Origin: Cydia pomonella
Taxonomy: Eukaryota; Arthropoda; Insecta; Lepidoptera; Tortricidae
Direction of reading: 5' to 3'
Length of the DNA: 64,000 nt
NCBI RefSeq assembly: GCF_033807575.1
Contig: NC_084726.1
Coordinates: 5,394,001 to 5,458,000 of the forward strand
Positions 12,062-23,695 of this stretch are shown piece by piece. Each line of letters starts with the position of its first letter. The stretch's first letter is position 1. The notes beneath the pieces were generated by a model that had not been told where the DNA came from, did no database searches, and worked only from the letters and a program-made list of their open reading frames with translations. A program made the position numbers and the translations under genes.

Positions 12062-12135
12062 CATGCCCTTACCAGGATTTGGACACGGCACCATCGGCTT
12101 CATAGGTAGTGTGACCCACTAGGTCTGACACGTCA
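12062..12135 (-). mobile_element. SINE family 1, head-only fragment
   Basis: The minus strand carries the head of SINE family 1 (B-box region ccaggatttgg, A-box region cccactaggtctga), but the body and tail are missing, so it is truncated at its 3' end. Confidence 0.7.
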
Positions 12136-12339
12136 AAAGGGTCGTGACATTACAGGAACAAGTTACAGTTTTATTTTCTAACGATTCTTTCTTTCAGCGA
12201 AAAGTAGAATACTAATTATTATAAGCAAAAGTTTCGCCTAAAAGATAATCTTGAAATGTGTTTATAATCATTATTTAGTTAACAGCTTAACACCCGACAA
12301 AATACGTCAGAACGATACAACAATTTTTAAATAAAAATG

Positions 12340-12432
12340 GAAAATGCACCGCTTGGCCAAGATTCGAACCTGCCACCATTTGGATCACCGTTTCAATCGG
12401 TCTTCACCAACTGAGATCCCGAAGCTTACCTG
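12340..12432 (-). mobile_element. tRNA-like repeat, probable second SINE type
   Basis: On the minus strand, tctcagttggtg (12407-12418) resembles an A box and ggttcgaatctt (12359-12370) a B box, about 36 bp apart. The sequence does not fold as a full tRNA with a CCA-acceptor stem, and I recall the phrase as a repeated lepidopteran element. Confidence 0.5.
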
Positions 12433-14150
12433 AACAAACAATAAATAAATTAGGTAATAGAACATATTATTCGAAATATTTTGCTTATAATATATATTAT
12501 ACATAAATATTGTAACAAATTGTAGGTCTTTATTTATCGATTGAACTTACATCCAAAAAAACCTTTAACCGACTGCTCGGTTTCTTGTCATTTCAAAACA
12601 TACTCTATCTCCCTTACAATACGACTTTGTTTCGGACAGCACATGTTCTCCTTTATCCATGAGAAACGGGACACCGTGTAAAGAAAGCGAAAGGCTTCAC
12701 TAAGTGACGGATGGACAGACAAACACTTTACGGTATTTATTACATTATACAACAGCTATATATACTGAAATGGACATATCGTGTTACAAGGATATCTAAA
12801 GTGTAACAATAATTTTTGGAACAATACGGTTATGCCGGTCAACCTTTGCTTATAATAATAAGTTTTCGGTGGTTAGGAAACCAACAGACAGGTGTAATTC
12901 TATTTCTCCCTGTCATCCAATTGACCTTTTATTGAATTTTTATACTGCACCCTGACAGTCTGGACACATTTTGCAAATGAAAGTGTACCTTCAGAACAGT
13001 GGGAAGTACATTTTTTCATGATAAAATAAAAATCGAAAGTTTTCCTTGCTGTAATGTACTTAAACTGGAGAATTGGTTGCAATATTTTACTCTGTACAGT
13101 CTGTTTTTTTAAACTGCCCATAGGAAATAATTATCGAAAATAGAAAATGTACTTTATAGTTAAAATAACAACAGAATATAGATTTTGCCTGTGTGTTCAT
13201 TCGTATAGAAGTTATTAAATTGAAAACTGGTTACCTTTTTGACGACAGTTCAGTAGTTATAAACCACACTTTGTTCATTGAAAATGCTTCTTTATCATCC
13301 ATATGACATTGCACGCTGTATTCCTAGAATACGCTCTATTCCCGTAAAACTCACGTAAACAAATAAACAACGGCATCAATCCCAACATACGTCCTCCCAC
13401 CGTGATGTGTCGTGTCCAAATAACACAACCGTTCTAAATTCGAAATGCGTTTTTCTTTTTCAAACGAGACCGCAGTACGCGCGTGAACTGCCACAACGTT
13501 TCACGCTGCGCGAATCAAAAACAAAAAGCGATCAAATTAAATTTAAGCAGTGATTTAAAATGTATTCTTACCTGTTGTTTTAAGATCTAATTTCGAATGC
13601 GTTACTTACGTGAGATATGAGAGACGAAATTTGAAATGACATAATGTATATTGTGGGTAGGTTGAAAATTGTCACGTTGTTGGCGCGGCGTAATTTAGTG
13701 GATTCGGTTTGATTTTCAAAATAAGCTGCGTTCAAGCTCGTGTTCTAAATGAGCTGTGAATTGTTGAATATTGTCGCGACATTTCGTTTCTGATTTCCGT
13801 GAATGGTTGCAATAAATATGTTTTAGTTCTAGACTTCTGGTACTGATATAAAATTAGTATTATGTATTAACTTTCGAAAACCTAGGCGATAAAACGAATT
13901 GGAATTATTATAAAACAAATTCTTAAACATAAAGTTGTTTAACGCGAAATATGTTACGTATACATTTTTAAATTTGCCACACATAAGTTTTTAACTAATA
14001 TAGAAATCATATTCAATTCTACACAAATGAAGTCGCAACAAAAATAAGTTCATCTATATACCTAAGAGTTCTACTGAATGTGTATTTTCTTCTAAAAAAT
14101 CTAGCTAGATTAACTTTTCGCTCTCTAAAAGTCACTGAAAAGTTACAAAA

Positions 14151-14305
14151 CCTTTGATATTTACCAGTCGCTTTTTGGTGAAGGAAAACATCGTGGGGAA
14201 ACCGCATTAATCCCAATAAAGTCTAGCTTACCCTTTGAGTTGGAAAGTCAGATGCTACGCCAATTCTTCGGATTAGTTGCGAAGCCGATCCCAGGCTCCC
14301 ATGAG
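14151..14305 (+). mobile_element. SINE family 2, 5'-truncated copy
   Basis: tttaccagtcgctttttggt, gaaggaaaacatcg, taatcccaataaagtctagc and cccaggctcccatgag match, in the same order, the minus-strand element at 58205-58545. The tRNA-like head present there is missing here. Confidence 0.75.
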
Positions 14306-14365
14306 CTGATCCATATCGTATGTAGACCTAAGATTTGACGTATCTTTAAGTTCGAATCGGACCGA
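14306..14365 (+). repeat. Inverted-repeat element end (family B)
   Basis: gatccatatcgtatgtagac and tctttaagttcgaatcggac match 60863-60924 closely. The terminal cgattcgaac motif resembles the ends of the cggcccgattcgaag elements. Only one end is recognisable. It abuts the SINE family 2 fragment. Confidence 0.5.
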
Positions 14366-16044
14366 CAGATGTTAAAGACCAATTTTATAAAATAGCCTGC
14401 ATCAAATACGCTACGTATTGCTACGCCGTAGGCGGCTACGCGCTCACTTTCGTAGCGTTGCTACGAGAACGTTTCGTAGTATAATGAGAACTATTGTTTA
14501 ATTTATTTATTTTTGGTCAAATCATGCAAAAAACCGAGAACACCTTTTCACCAGTGTCTGATCCACCAAACCTTGCTAGTGCAATAGGTAGTGCCATTTT
14601 AGTGCGTTTCTTCTACATCAAGTGGTTAGGCAATCCAAGGAAATTTATCTAAAATTAATCTCCTAAGGCTCCCAAAATGTATGCAAACCTCCTGGGATTG
14701 AACAAACTTACACGCATTAAGGACTGAATGAAAGTATTAAAACGATTTCCAGCTTGCCGGGAATTAATTCCTCAAAACGCAAGTTTCGGATCTAATTTGA
14801 TTGGCATATACTTTCTCCACTGTTTCATTATTTTTCCACTAATACAAAAAATGTCGTTAATTTTATTTATTAACCAAAAAATAGTACACCATCAGATCCA
14901 CAGCGGCGCAAGCTTTGTCACATTACAGAAAACTCATTCACCTCAGGTTTCGTCAAAACAGAATGTCTATTTACACACAGTAACAGACGGGCGCGAAATT
15001 CAAATTAACTATGGGAAGTCAACAATTCGCGCCTACATTTTTTAAATTTGCCGCCTTTTTCTACTGAGAAAGTGTGTAGTGGCCACAGTATAGTTGTTCG
15101 ATCCCTGGGTCTTATAGAGTGTGTAATCGTTTTAAATATTTGTTTATACCAAATTTTATAACAAATTGTTATTTTTTCCATAACAATAAGCTCCCGAGTC
15201 ACAGCTTCCGTAACGTAAGCACAATATTCGGGACTTTAGGGAGCATTTTAAAAGCTTCTGAACGGAGCTTTTGTCGCGAGTAAAGGTGACAATGGGTGAC
15301 ACGGTGTTTTGCATCAATCATGATTTTTGTTGAATGGCTTTTATGTTTAATACGGGGAGGAATGGGGAAATTCTTTTAAATAAGTTAATAAATACAAATA
15401 TTTTAACGTATTTTGATGTATATTAACCATAGATATGCCCCGATATTTGAATTTTTAGGTTTTTTATTTATTATTAAAAATTAGGAGCGAAAAACACATT
15501 TCATAAAACATTTTAAATGCTGACTCTTATAATAATTAAAGATTCGAAAAAATCAATCAAAGAAACAAAAAACTGAGTCAAAATAGTTTGAATAATGTTA
15601 ATAAATAAAAAGCATCTATTTCGGACCAGACATCCGTATTACAAAAACAACAAATAATTAAAATATTTACATATAAATTATTAATTAAATAAAACCAACA
15701 TTATCAATTAAAGTAAAATTATCAATTATATTAAAATTATCAATTAAATTAAAATTATTATAATATCCAGACAGGAAAATGAGGACTACGTTTGTATGAA
15801 AGGGCGATTTGGCGCGGCCGCGGTGTATTCTCTTAACGCGATCTTCAAGGTCGTCTGAGAAAAATATCAAAACCGTAGCAAGTTGTTTTGAATTCTTGTT
15901 AAAGGTATTATCATGCGCATTATAGGGTGTCTCCTATAGTTATTGGCCACTCTGTAGTAATTCGCCACTCTTAACAATAAGACTCCTATTGTCTTGCTTC
16001 TCTGTGATTTGTTAAGGGTAGCCAATTACTATGGCAGGTATTTG

Positions 16045-16110
16045 AAAGTGGAAAAATTACTGCCTTGGGTGAGACTTGAACTTACCGCCTCTAGATCGAT
16101 ACTCCACTTT
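16045..16110 (-). mobile_element. tRNA-like SINE fragment
   Basis: The minus strand reads tcgatctagaggcggtaag and gttcaagtctcacccaaggc, a B-box-like block, followed by taatttttccac. A canonical A box is not clear. It lies in a stretch (15920-16200) where ggccaattactat-like words recur, which suggests a repeat. Confidence 0.4.
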
Positions 16111-17504
16111 TAAATTTATTCTAAGCTTAATAGCATCGTTTCCAGACGTTTCTGCTTGTTAAAAAATAATTTACTATGGAAGGGCCAATTACTATAGCAG
16201 TCACCTGATATTATCATGCCTCAATGCTGTTCTTATAGAACAGAGATTGGAGTTGGTTACAATAATTTCTGGTGCTCAAATCTAGCAGAAGTATGAAGAG
16301 AGCTATAGAAACGTTGTCATAATACAAAATTTTAAAAATCACTTGGGTTTTGTTTACAAATGTTGTTACAGTTAAAATGCTTACTACAATACCTATTTTT
16401 TAAGCACTGTTTTACTTCCATAACACAACAATAAAGACATTCTCAGTAAATTACTCGTAGCACCAAAGCGGTTATTAAGGCGGAGAGCGAAAAATAGGAT
16501 GGAAACGAAATCACCGGCGCGTGGTATGCTTCCGATTAAAAGGAAATAAAAGCGCGGGGACGTGCGATATAGCAGGGTGGCCGAGTGTGAAAAACCCACA
16601 GATTATAAACGGAACTGTCAGGAACCTAAAAAATCTGTTGTCTGTGGTTTATATTTCTTTGGGTTTTGACATACCGGATGTAACAAAAATAGTGCGTGTT
16701 TGATTAGGAAAAAGTACAAGAATCTTTTTTGACGTGAATTTTTTTGGCCATTGTATGGAGGGTTGGCCGACTTAGACGACCTGCCGCATGAAAGATATTT
16801 TTTTTCGCATCAAAAAAGTTTTTTTTTACTGTTTCCTAACCAGAACACGATACCGAATATGTCCTTACATGGATCCCCACTATTTTTGATACATCTAAAA
16901 TATGGGATTACTGCTTGACACAGACTGTTACAGACGTTTTACTTGATAATTTAATAATTATATGAAACCAATGTATTACTTAGCTTCTAATTAAAAGGAA
17001 AAAAAATCCTTTCGCATGCGGGGATAGCACGGAGTCAGGCAGACCGATTTGAAGTTTTTTTTATGTTCGACAAAAACTTTATTTGTTTTATTGAATTACC
17101 GGACTAATCACGTTTTTTACAGTAATTAGAAAATAAATTAACCGGATTGAGAATTATGTTGAGTGCGTCTGATAAGGTGTAGCTAAATTATTTTTGGAAC
17201 GGAAACAAAGCGGTGAACAATATTTTTGTAACCAAAAACATCACTTTTGACACTGAAAGATCGTGTGTAACATGTTAAAAGCATTGTTCGAGTGGGGCCG
17301 AAATTCTCCCATTCTTTTTGCTATCACGCGGAACCCTAAAGTCCCGAAATCATCTTATGAATGCATTTTAAACTTAAATCTGTCTTTTCTTCTGTAATTT
17401 AATGGTACGTCCTCGTTTTGAAATACTTGCTTGTTTCGGCCCCGTTGAAATTTTCCACGGTAGGAGAAGTAAAATTTTTAAAAATGTGATACCAACGTGA
17501 TATG

Positions 17505-17770
17505 AAAGTTTTATAAAATTTGACCCACTTCCCGATATCCGATTGACCTGAAAATTTGCATACATGAGTGAGTCGGGTGATAATGCAATATTATGGTACC
17601 ATAGAGCTGGTCTGATGATGGAGACAGGAGGTGGCCATAGGAACTCTGTGATGAAACAACGCAACCTAATTGTTTGGGGTTTTTAGAATTGTCTCGATGA
17701 GTATTAGTTGCCCGTGGAGAAAAGAACAGTCAACGATAAAAGCTTGTACCAAAAATGAAATTTTGGCCAA
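17505..17770 (-). repeat. Interspersed repeat (cgagacaattctaaaaac family)
   Basis: The minus strand contains caactaatactcatcgagac, attctaaaaaccccaaacaa, the gttgtttcatcacagagttc block, cctgtctccatcatcagacc and gggaagtgggtcaaat. The same order is seen at 29825, 32010 and 57150. The 96-codon ORF here is a by-product of the repeat. Element class is unknown. Confidence 0.75.
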
Positions 17771-18196
17771 AACCTTGTTTGAAAATCTGATTACGCTCCC
17801 TAGAAAAAATCCGGTGTTTACTTGATTTCATAAAGTTTCTGCTGATAGCCTAAAGGATTCATAAAGCCGTTTATTACGTTGTTTTTATTTTATTAAATAT
17901 TTTATATTTCGGTAAAAAATATTTTCCATTTTTGTTTTGTGTAAAATAAAGTCAGGGTTATATTTTTTTTTACTGGCGCACTGAGCGGCATTGAGATTTT
18001 ATAAATCTGTTATAGATATGATATGTATTGTGTTAACTGCAACATCAAATTGGAGCAACGAGGGGAGTTACGTATAGACATCTGTTTGGTAAATAATGAC
18101 TACATATTATATAGATGTATATTATATTATACATGTGCTGGTTAGATTAGGTAGGTTAGGAAAGATTGTAATAACCAACCTAACCGTAATATTAAA

Positions 18197-18724
18197 GAGT
18201 CCCCGGCAAGCTGGACCGAATTTCACCTTCCCATACAAACTGAGTAATATCCTAAAGAAAGAGACTAAGCATACTGTTTCATTCAAGTCTCGTGAATCTG
18301 AATGTAAGCCTTACGAGTCCCCGGCAAGCTCGGCCGAATTTCACCTTCCCATTACAAACGGAGTAATATCCTAAAGAAAGAGACTAGGTATACTGTTTCA
18401 TTCAAGTCTCGTGAATCAGAATCTAAGCCTTACGAGTCCCCGCTAAGCTCGGCTGAATTTCACCTTCCCATACAAACGGAGTAATACTAATATCCTAAAG
18501 AAAGAGATTAAGAATACTGTTTCATTCAAGTCTCGTGAATCTGAATGTAAGCCTTACGAGTCCCCGGCAAGCTGGGCCGAATTTCACCTTCCCATACAAA
18601 CGAAGTAATATCCTAAAGAAAGAGACTAGGTATACTGTTTCATTCAAGTCTCGTGAATCTGAATCTAAGCCTTAAAGAGTCCCCGGTAAGCTCGGCCGAA
18701 TTTCACCTTCCCATACTAGCGGAG
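18197..18724. repeat. Minisatellite, 118-124-bp unit, about 4.4 copies
   Basis: Units start with gagtccccggcaagct at 18197, 18315, 18434, 18558 and 18677, giving spacings of 118, 119, 124 and 119. Each carries gaatttcaccttcccat, acaaacggagtaatatccta and ttcattcaagtctcgtgaat. Units differ by a few percent. The last is partial and ends near cggag at 18724. Both the first and last copies are preceded by taaagagt while inner copies have ttacgagt. Confidence 0.95.
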
Positions 18725-18799
18725 TTTAGTTCTCATTTTCACTAAGTGTTGGATTGTAATTAAACTTTGCACATACAATAACATCAGATATATCTAATG

Positions 18800-18940
18800 C
18801 TGTAATTAGTTTTGCTTTTGTCTCTGTCTGTACTTTTTCCACAGGCAACAAATAGTCATCGAGACAATTCTAACAACCCCAAATACAATGAGTGTTTTGC
18901 GTTGTCTTATCACAGTTCCCATGGCCACCATCTGTCTCAA
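18800..18940 (+). repeat. Interspersed repeat (cgagacaattctaaaaac family), partial
   Basis: tttttccacaggcaacaaat, catcgagacaattctaac, accccaaatacaat and catggccaccatctgtctc follow the family order. The distal half is missing. Confidence 0.65.
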
Positions 18941-19289
18941 ATATCAAATCAATGTAAGGATAAAAAATCTGAATGCCACTCTCTATATTACTAACTTTTT
19001 CATAGGATTAAACGCACAGGCCCTTTTCGCTGTTTAAACGTTACTTATTAGCTACAAATTCCAGCTTTTCATCCTCTCCATTGTAATGTTAACCTGCGGG
19101 TTGGAAGCGTCGCGGGTCGCCAGTTCGATCCTAAAGAGCCCAACAAATGGGGGTCCCTTGTACAACAAGGGTGTGCTTTCCGTGAAAATTGAAGCTGGAC
19201 TAAGGGCTATAATGTTTGTGATTTGTTTGCGTTGAAAATGCGGGAAGTTTTTTTCGTGAGTTTTTTTATGTCGGTGGCTGTGAAATGTT

Positions 19290-19720
19290 TATGGTGTTAA
19301 GGTTTCCGTAGTCAACTGAGAACCCTTATAGTTTCGCCATGTCCGTCCGTCTGTCTGCCTATCTGTCCATCCGTGGCTTTGCTCCGTGATTATTAGGGCT
19401 AGAAAGCTGAAATTTGGCATAAAATAATAGAAACTAGAAAAATGTTTTTGTTTTTTGTTTTGTGTACGCTTCCTCGTATACGAAATGTGGGTATGATTTT
19501 GTTTTCGCTTCAACCCTTTTGTGTGGGGTGTCGTTTGATAGGTCTTTCAAAACAAATATGGGTCTTTAAAAATCATTTTTTGATATTTTCGGAAATAATC
19601 GCTTTGGAAGAAAACAAAACTGTGCCCCCTATAACATTTGAATCATGGGTCCAAAAAATATGAAAAAAAAATCGACAATCGATTTCCAAGGAAACCTATA
19701 CAAGGTGCGCGTGAGCATTG
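19290..19720. repeat. Interspersed repeat (ttccgtagtcaactgagaac family)
   Basis: ttccgtagtcaactgagaac, ccttatagtttcgccatgtc, a pyrimidine-rich gtccgtccgtctgtctgcc tract, ggctttgctccgtgattatt and aatttggcataaaataatag form a phrase I recall as very abundant in lepidopteran genomes. Two overlapping ORFs on opposite strands (about 73 codons) have no domain. Class unknown. Confidence 0.5.
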
Positions 19721-22147
19721 CGAGACATTTTAACTAAGCATTCCTGTCATAAACTAAACTAAAATGTCATATAAAATTTTCTGGATTAGGCCTAGTTTCA
19801 GAGATACTTAAATGTTTTTGTATATAGAAAACCTGATCGGGACAGTGGTTTTAGAATTTTTCAAATTTATTTTGACGGACGGGTAACTACGCAACCCTAC
19901 ACTGAGCAAGGCCCGACATACTCTTGTTCTTTGTCAACGCGAGCTGGGGGAACAGATCGGCAAAGGGCTCGAAACGCAATGTAGGTATTGTAAGCTCTGG
20001 TTTCCTAGGAGAGCGGTGCTGTCATACAAAATACTACTCCATTCATATTTAGCCGTATTATTTTGTATGGAGACTGCCACTATATGACGGCCTGCTATTC
20101 TAGGAAGCCAGAGATGGCATACTTAGTCAGGTCATAAGTTCTGTCAAAAAGGTTTTGACTAATAAAAAAGCTATAGGATAAGCTTTCTTAAAGCTTATTC
20201 AATGCTGTATTACTTACATTATAATCAAACTTAATTTGCTGTCTCAGTTTTGCACAATTCAACATATGTAATATTCAGAAAAATGTTATAAAAAAACATG
20301 CAAAAAATACACAACCTGTTCGAGGTGATTTTGATCCCTAGTTATTTATTTTTCTTGTTTACATGGTCTAATCTTACATAAAATAAAGGCTGGATCTTTT
20401 ATCTTTCTTAAAATATATAATTCATGTGAATTGGTATTGCCAACCTGCAACTGTACGTGTTTTACCAAACGTACTCGTAGGATGGCAGTCAAAAATTTGC
20501 GTATCACTGAAAAATAGTTTGAAGGGTATTGGCTGAAGTACAGACTTGTTGGAAAACTAATTGCAGGTGATAAGATAACATTCTAATAAAGTCGTTTCAT
20601 ACAAATGATTGTACCTATTATATTAATGTGACACTGATTTTTACTCCCTTTGGTAAAGTATAACTTTTCACAATCCAGCCGTGTATTTGCGTCCAACGTC
20701 AATCCCAAAGTAAACAAGTAGTAAATTAAGATGCGATCTAAATTTTAAACTAATTATATTACGTTTTGATCAGTATAAAACAAGCTTTCAATTCATGGCA
20801 ATTTTTTTTATTAAAAGCTACATTTTTGACAGAACTTATGACCCAACTAAGTATTCAGTTCAAATATTTTAAAGAAATAATGTTTAAATATGCAAACAAA
20901 ATAGCATCTTAGAGCAGGTTATTATAAAATACCCAAAAAAATTGTAATGTGTGCAAAAACTTTAGCTTGGCTCTTTTTTAGTTTCTGTTTTGGGAACATA
21001 TCAAAAACTCCTAAATGTGTACGAATTTATCTTTGCACCTACTACAGTTTTAAATACCTACATGTAACGCCTATCAAAAAAGTGCCTAAATCGGTGTAGA
21101 CTAACCTACGACTGCTACGAGCAAACATAATAGGTCTGTCAAAAACAGTATATTGCTGAAAATCCCAAGGTTATCCGTTAAGATAAACCGATCCATCCGA
21201 TTGCGTCACAACCGACAAATGCCCGACGATGTCGACAACTCCCAAACAAAAGCGCAAATCGACGTAATCCCCTAACAATGAGAACTGGCATCGACTTATC
21301 GAGCCTTAATAACCCCCTTTCAAACTATACAAGTCGGAATGGGACTTGCAGTTCGATTGCCGAACCATAATAGGTGTAGCTTGATTTATCTGCTATCATA
21401 GCCCGTGTGTGAGTTCAAATTTGGACGTTATTTAACTGGAAATAAAATTGAGTTTTGGTTTGTAAAGTTGGCGAAAATAGGAGTTTGCGATATTAATTGG
21501 GAGCCTGTCGAAAGTTGGTCGAGTGAGGTAATGTTTTGGATGAATTCCGCTTGGGACTGAAGAGTCTTTGAATTTTGGAAACAATAGAGGTGGTTGTTGT
21601 ACCTCTGTCATTACAAGTTGAGTCCTTATGAATCATGAATAATATAATACGTGGGCAATACTGAAAGTTCGTGTATGATCCACTTTGAGATACGCAGTGA
21701 AATAAAACATTTGTTTGAAAATATAACTGTATCACTTTTATTTACAACTTATTTGGGTGTCGTGTGTATTTTAGGAATGCTGGCAGTTTGAAAAACGCAT
21801 GTAGTGCGTTTTTATTATTTAATCTACAAAAAAATCGCATGTGAGCAGATTCAGACAACCTGAGGTAAACTGAGTCATGTTAAAAAAATCTCACATGCAC
21901 CTGTGTGCGTCAGAAAACATTTGTCGAAATATATACCCCACAAAATACTACTACAAATCACTGAGGGCACAATTTTTTACATAAAAAGTCCCGAGGAAAA
22001 ATTAGCCGTGTATTTTTCAAGATGACCCGTATATCGTAAAGAAAATTTGTACTCAGTACCGGTGTCATGTAATGGTTTTTTCACAGGGTTTTTTTTTATA
22101 ATAGTCAAATTCATTTTTTATAAAAAAAAAATCTTGATATAAATAAA

Positions 22148-22262
22148 TAAATATTATAGAACATTATTACACAAATTGACTAAGACCCACAGTAAGCTCA
22201 ATAAGGCTTGTGTTGAGGGTACTTAGACAACGATATAGATAATATATAAAATGATATGCTGA
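22148..22262 (-). mobile_element. SINE family 1, tail-only fragment
   Basis: ttgactaagacccacagtaa, gctcaataaggcttgtgttg and gggtacttagacaacgatat are the reverse complement of the 3' end of the family 1 SINEs at 28739 and 46462. The tRNA-like head is absent (5' truncation). Confidence 0.75.
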
Positions 22263-22420
22263 ATCTCCTATTGTAATTCACGTTATTTCATTGCAGTATT
22301 CATCATATATTTGTATAAAATGACTAGTAAAATATGCAATTTACAAACTAACCTACATTGCTCGTACGAAAAAACACAAAGGTGACAATATTATTGGTCG
22401 GTACTGTACTTCTTATCAGT

Positions 22421-22579
22421 ACCCCTAGTGTAAATAAATTCGATTTTGAAACGTGACGTACGCGTTTAGAAAGAGCGCGCCAAGCGGGACGTTTTGGAAA
22501 CTCAAAATCCTATACAAAATGAGACTTAACGCAAACGCGTTCGTCACGTTATGATGTCGATAAAATTTACACTAGGGGT
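22421..22579. mobile_element. Palindromic MITE (acccctagtgtaaat ends), copy 1
   Basis: The terminal inverted repeats are acccctagtgtaaat and atttacactaggggt. The internal arms include acgtgacgtacgcgttt and aacgcgttcgtcacgtt. It is flanked by gt and ac, so a TA target duplication is possible. It is about 159 bp and non-coding. A second copy lies at 47732-47890. Confidence 0.85.
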
Positions 22580-23097
22580 ACAGTTTTACAGTAACTGATC
22601 AATTTCTGCGTTTAAAAACTTACGAGTAATCTAGTACCTCTATAGTATTTTAGCGTCTGTATCACCCTATTGTTTATAAGAGAAGTTTTCCAATCGACCA
22701 TGTTAGATTCTCCTTAACTGCAACTACAAGTCCCAAGTGCAAAAACCTCAACCAATCCTGTGTCTCCATTAATCATGCTTTCAAGATCGGGGGTAGTTGA
22801 AGTCACAGATCACTTGCACGCAGACAATGCGTACGTTATTTCATCACAGATCAGATACGTTCGCATAGTAGAGTTGCGTCCTTGTTCATCTACGGCCAGA
22901 ATAAAATTGTGCTTTATAACTTAATTTGCTTTTTTATTGATTCACAGTGCATCTAACTCATTTTTAAACTAATGTGTAGGAATTGCATTGCCTAATCAAT
23001 ATCAGATTTTTACCCCTTGATTGAGTGTGAAAAATTCCTTGTTTGGGTTCTTTTTTTGCAATAAAGGTGTGTGAATTTATTTTGATATCAAACACAG

Positions 23098-23515
23098 ACA
23101 GGCCAATTCGAGTTATAGATCTGTCAGTATCAAAAGTGACGTTTTTGGTTGAAGGTTGACATAATGCGCAATTCAGCAGGTCCTCTTGTCATATATCTGT
23201 TAGATATCAGGCTGATATATAAGTCATATCTAACGTCAAAGTTACATTGATTGTCCGAATCGCAGCTAGGGTCAGACCAAGATAAGTCTGCAACTATTTT
23301 GATAGCACAGGCGGTGCAAGTATTATTTTAAATGTCAAATTTCCATGAAATTATTACGTATAAATAACACTTGAGCTGCGTGTGCTATCAAAATCGTTGC
23401 AGACTTGTCTTGGTCTGACTCTGTCTGTTATCAAAAGGAGATGGGAACCATCTCATATTGGAATGATGTCAGATCCATGTTAGATCGGTATCACATATTG
23501 TTGAAATTGGCCTGA
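23098..23515. mobile_element. Inverted-repeat element (aggccaatt ends) with a nested element
   Basis: It starts aggccaattcgagtt and ends gttgaaattggcct. The flanking halves (ggttgacataatgcgcaatt and catctcatattggaatgatg) match the element at 47963-48338. A second hairpin element, 23268-23422, interrupts it. Confidence 0.65.
23268..23422. mobile_element. Nested hairpin element (agggtcagaccaaga ends)
   Basis: The left arm gtcagaccaagataagtctg, then tttgatagcaca, is matched on the right by tgtgctatcaaaatcg and cagacttgtcttggtctgac. The arms are about 45 bp with few mismatches. It is non-coding and lies inside the aggccaatt element. Confidence 0.75.
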
Positions 23516-23519
23516 GATT

Positions 23520-23695
23520 ATCTCTTCTTCTCAGTCGTATACTCTTGTCAGAGTAGTCGTGGTCATTGCGGTCGTTTGACGGCCTTTTTCATTGTTTCCC
23601 GCCATGCTTCTCTATTTATTGCCTGCCGCATGCATAGATTTAAAGGTGACCCGGTGAGAGCTTTCAGTTGGTCGGGCTATGGGATGGAGAGTCTA
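23520..23695 (-). pseudogene. Non-LTR retrotransposon ORF2 C-terminus
   Basis: The minus strand reads QLKALTGSPLNLCMRQAINR, continuing REAWRETMKKAVKRPQ and a stop, then PRLL, a stop and QEYTTEKKR. The DQLKALTG...MRQAINREAW order is typical of a lepidopteran LINE tail. The reading frame is open to a plausible natural stop, but everything upstream of this C-terminus is missing, so it is a 5'-truncated relic. Confidence 0.7.

Noticed and set aside
14728..15045. 105-codon + strand ORF
   Set aside because: No domain, no splice or promoter context, low-complexity hydrophobic and lysine/glutamine-rich composition expected from AT-rich intron.
19085..19140. tRNA-like block with gccagttcgatcc
   Set aside because: A B-box-like word is present but no A box at the right distance and no cloverleaf; too weak to annotate.
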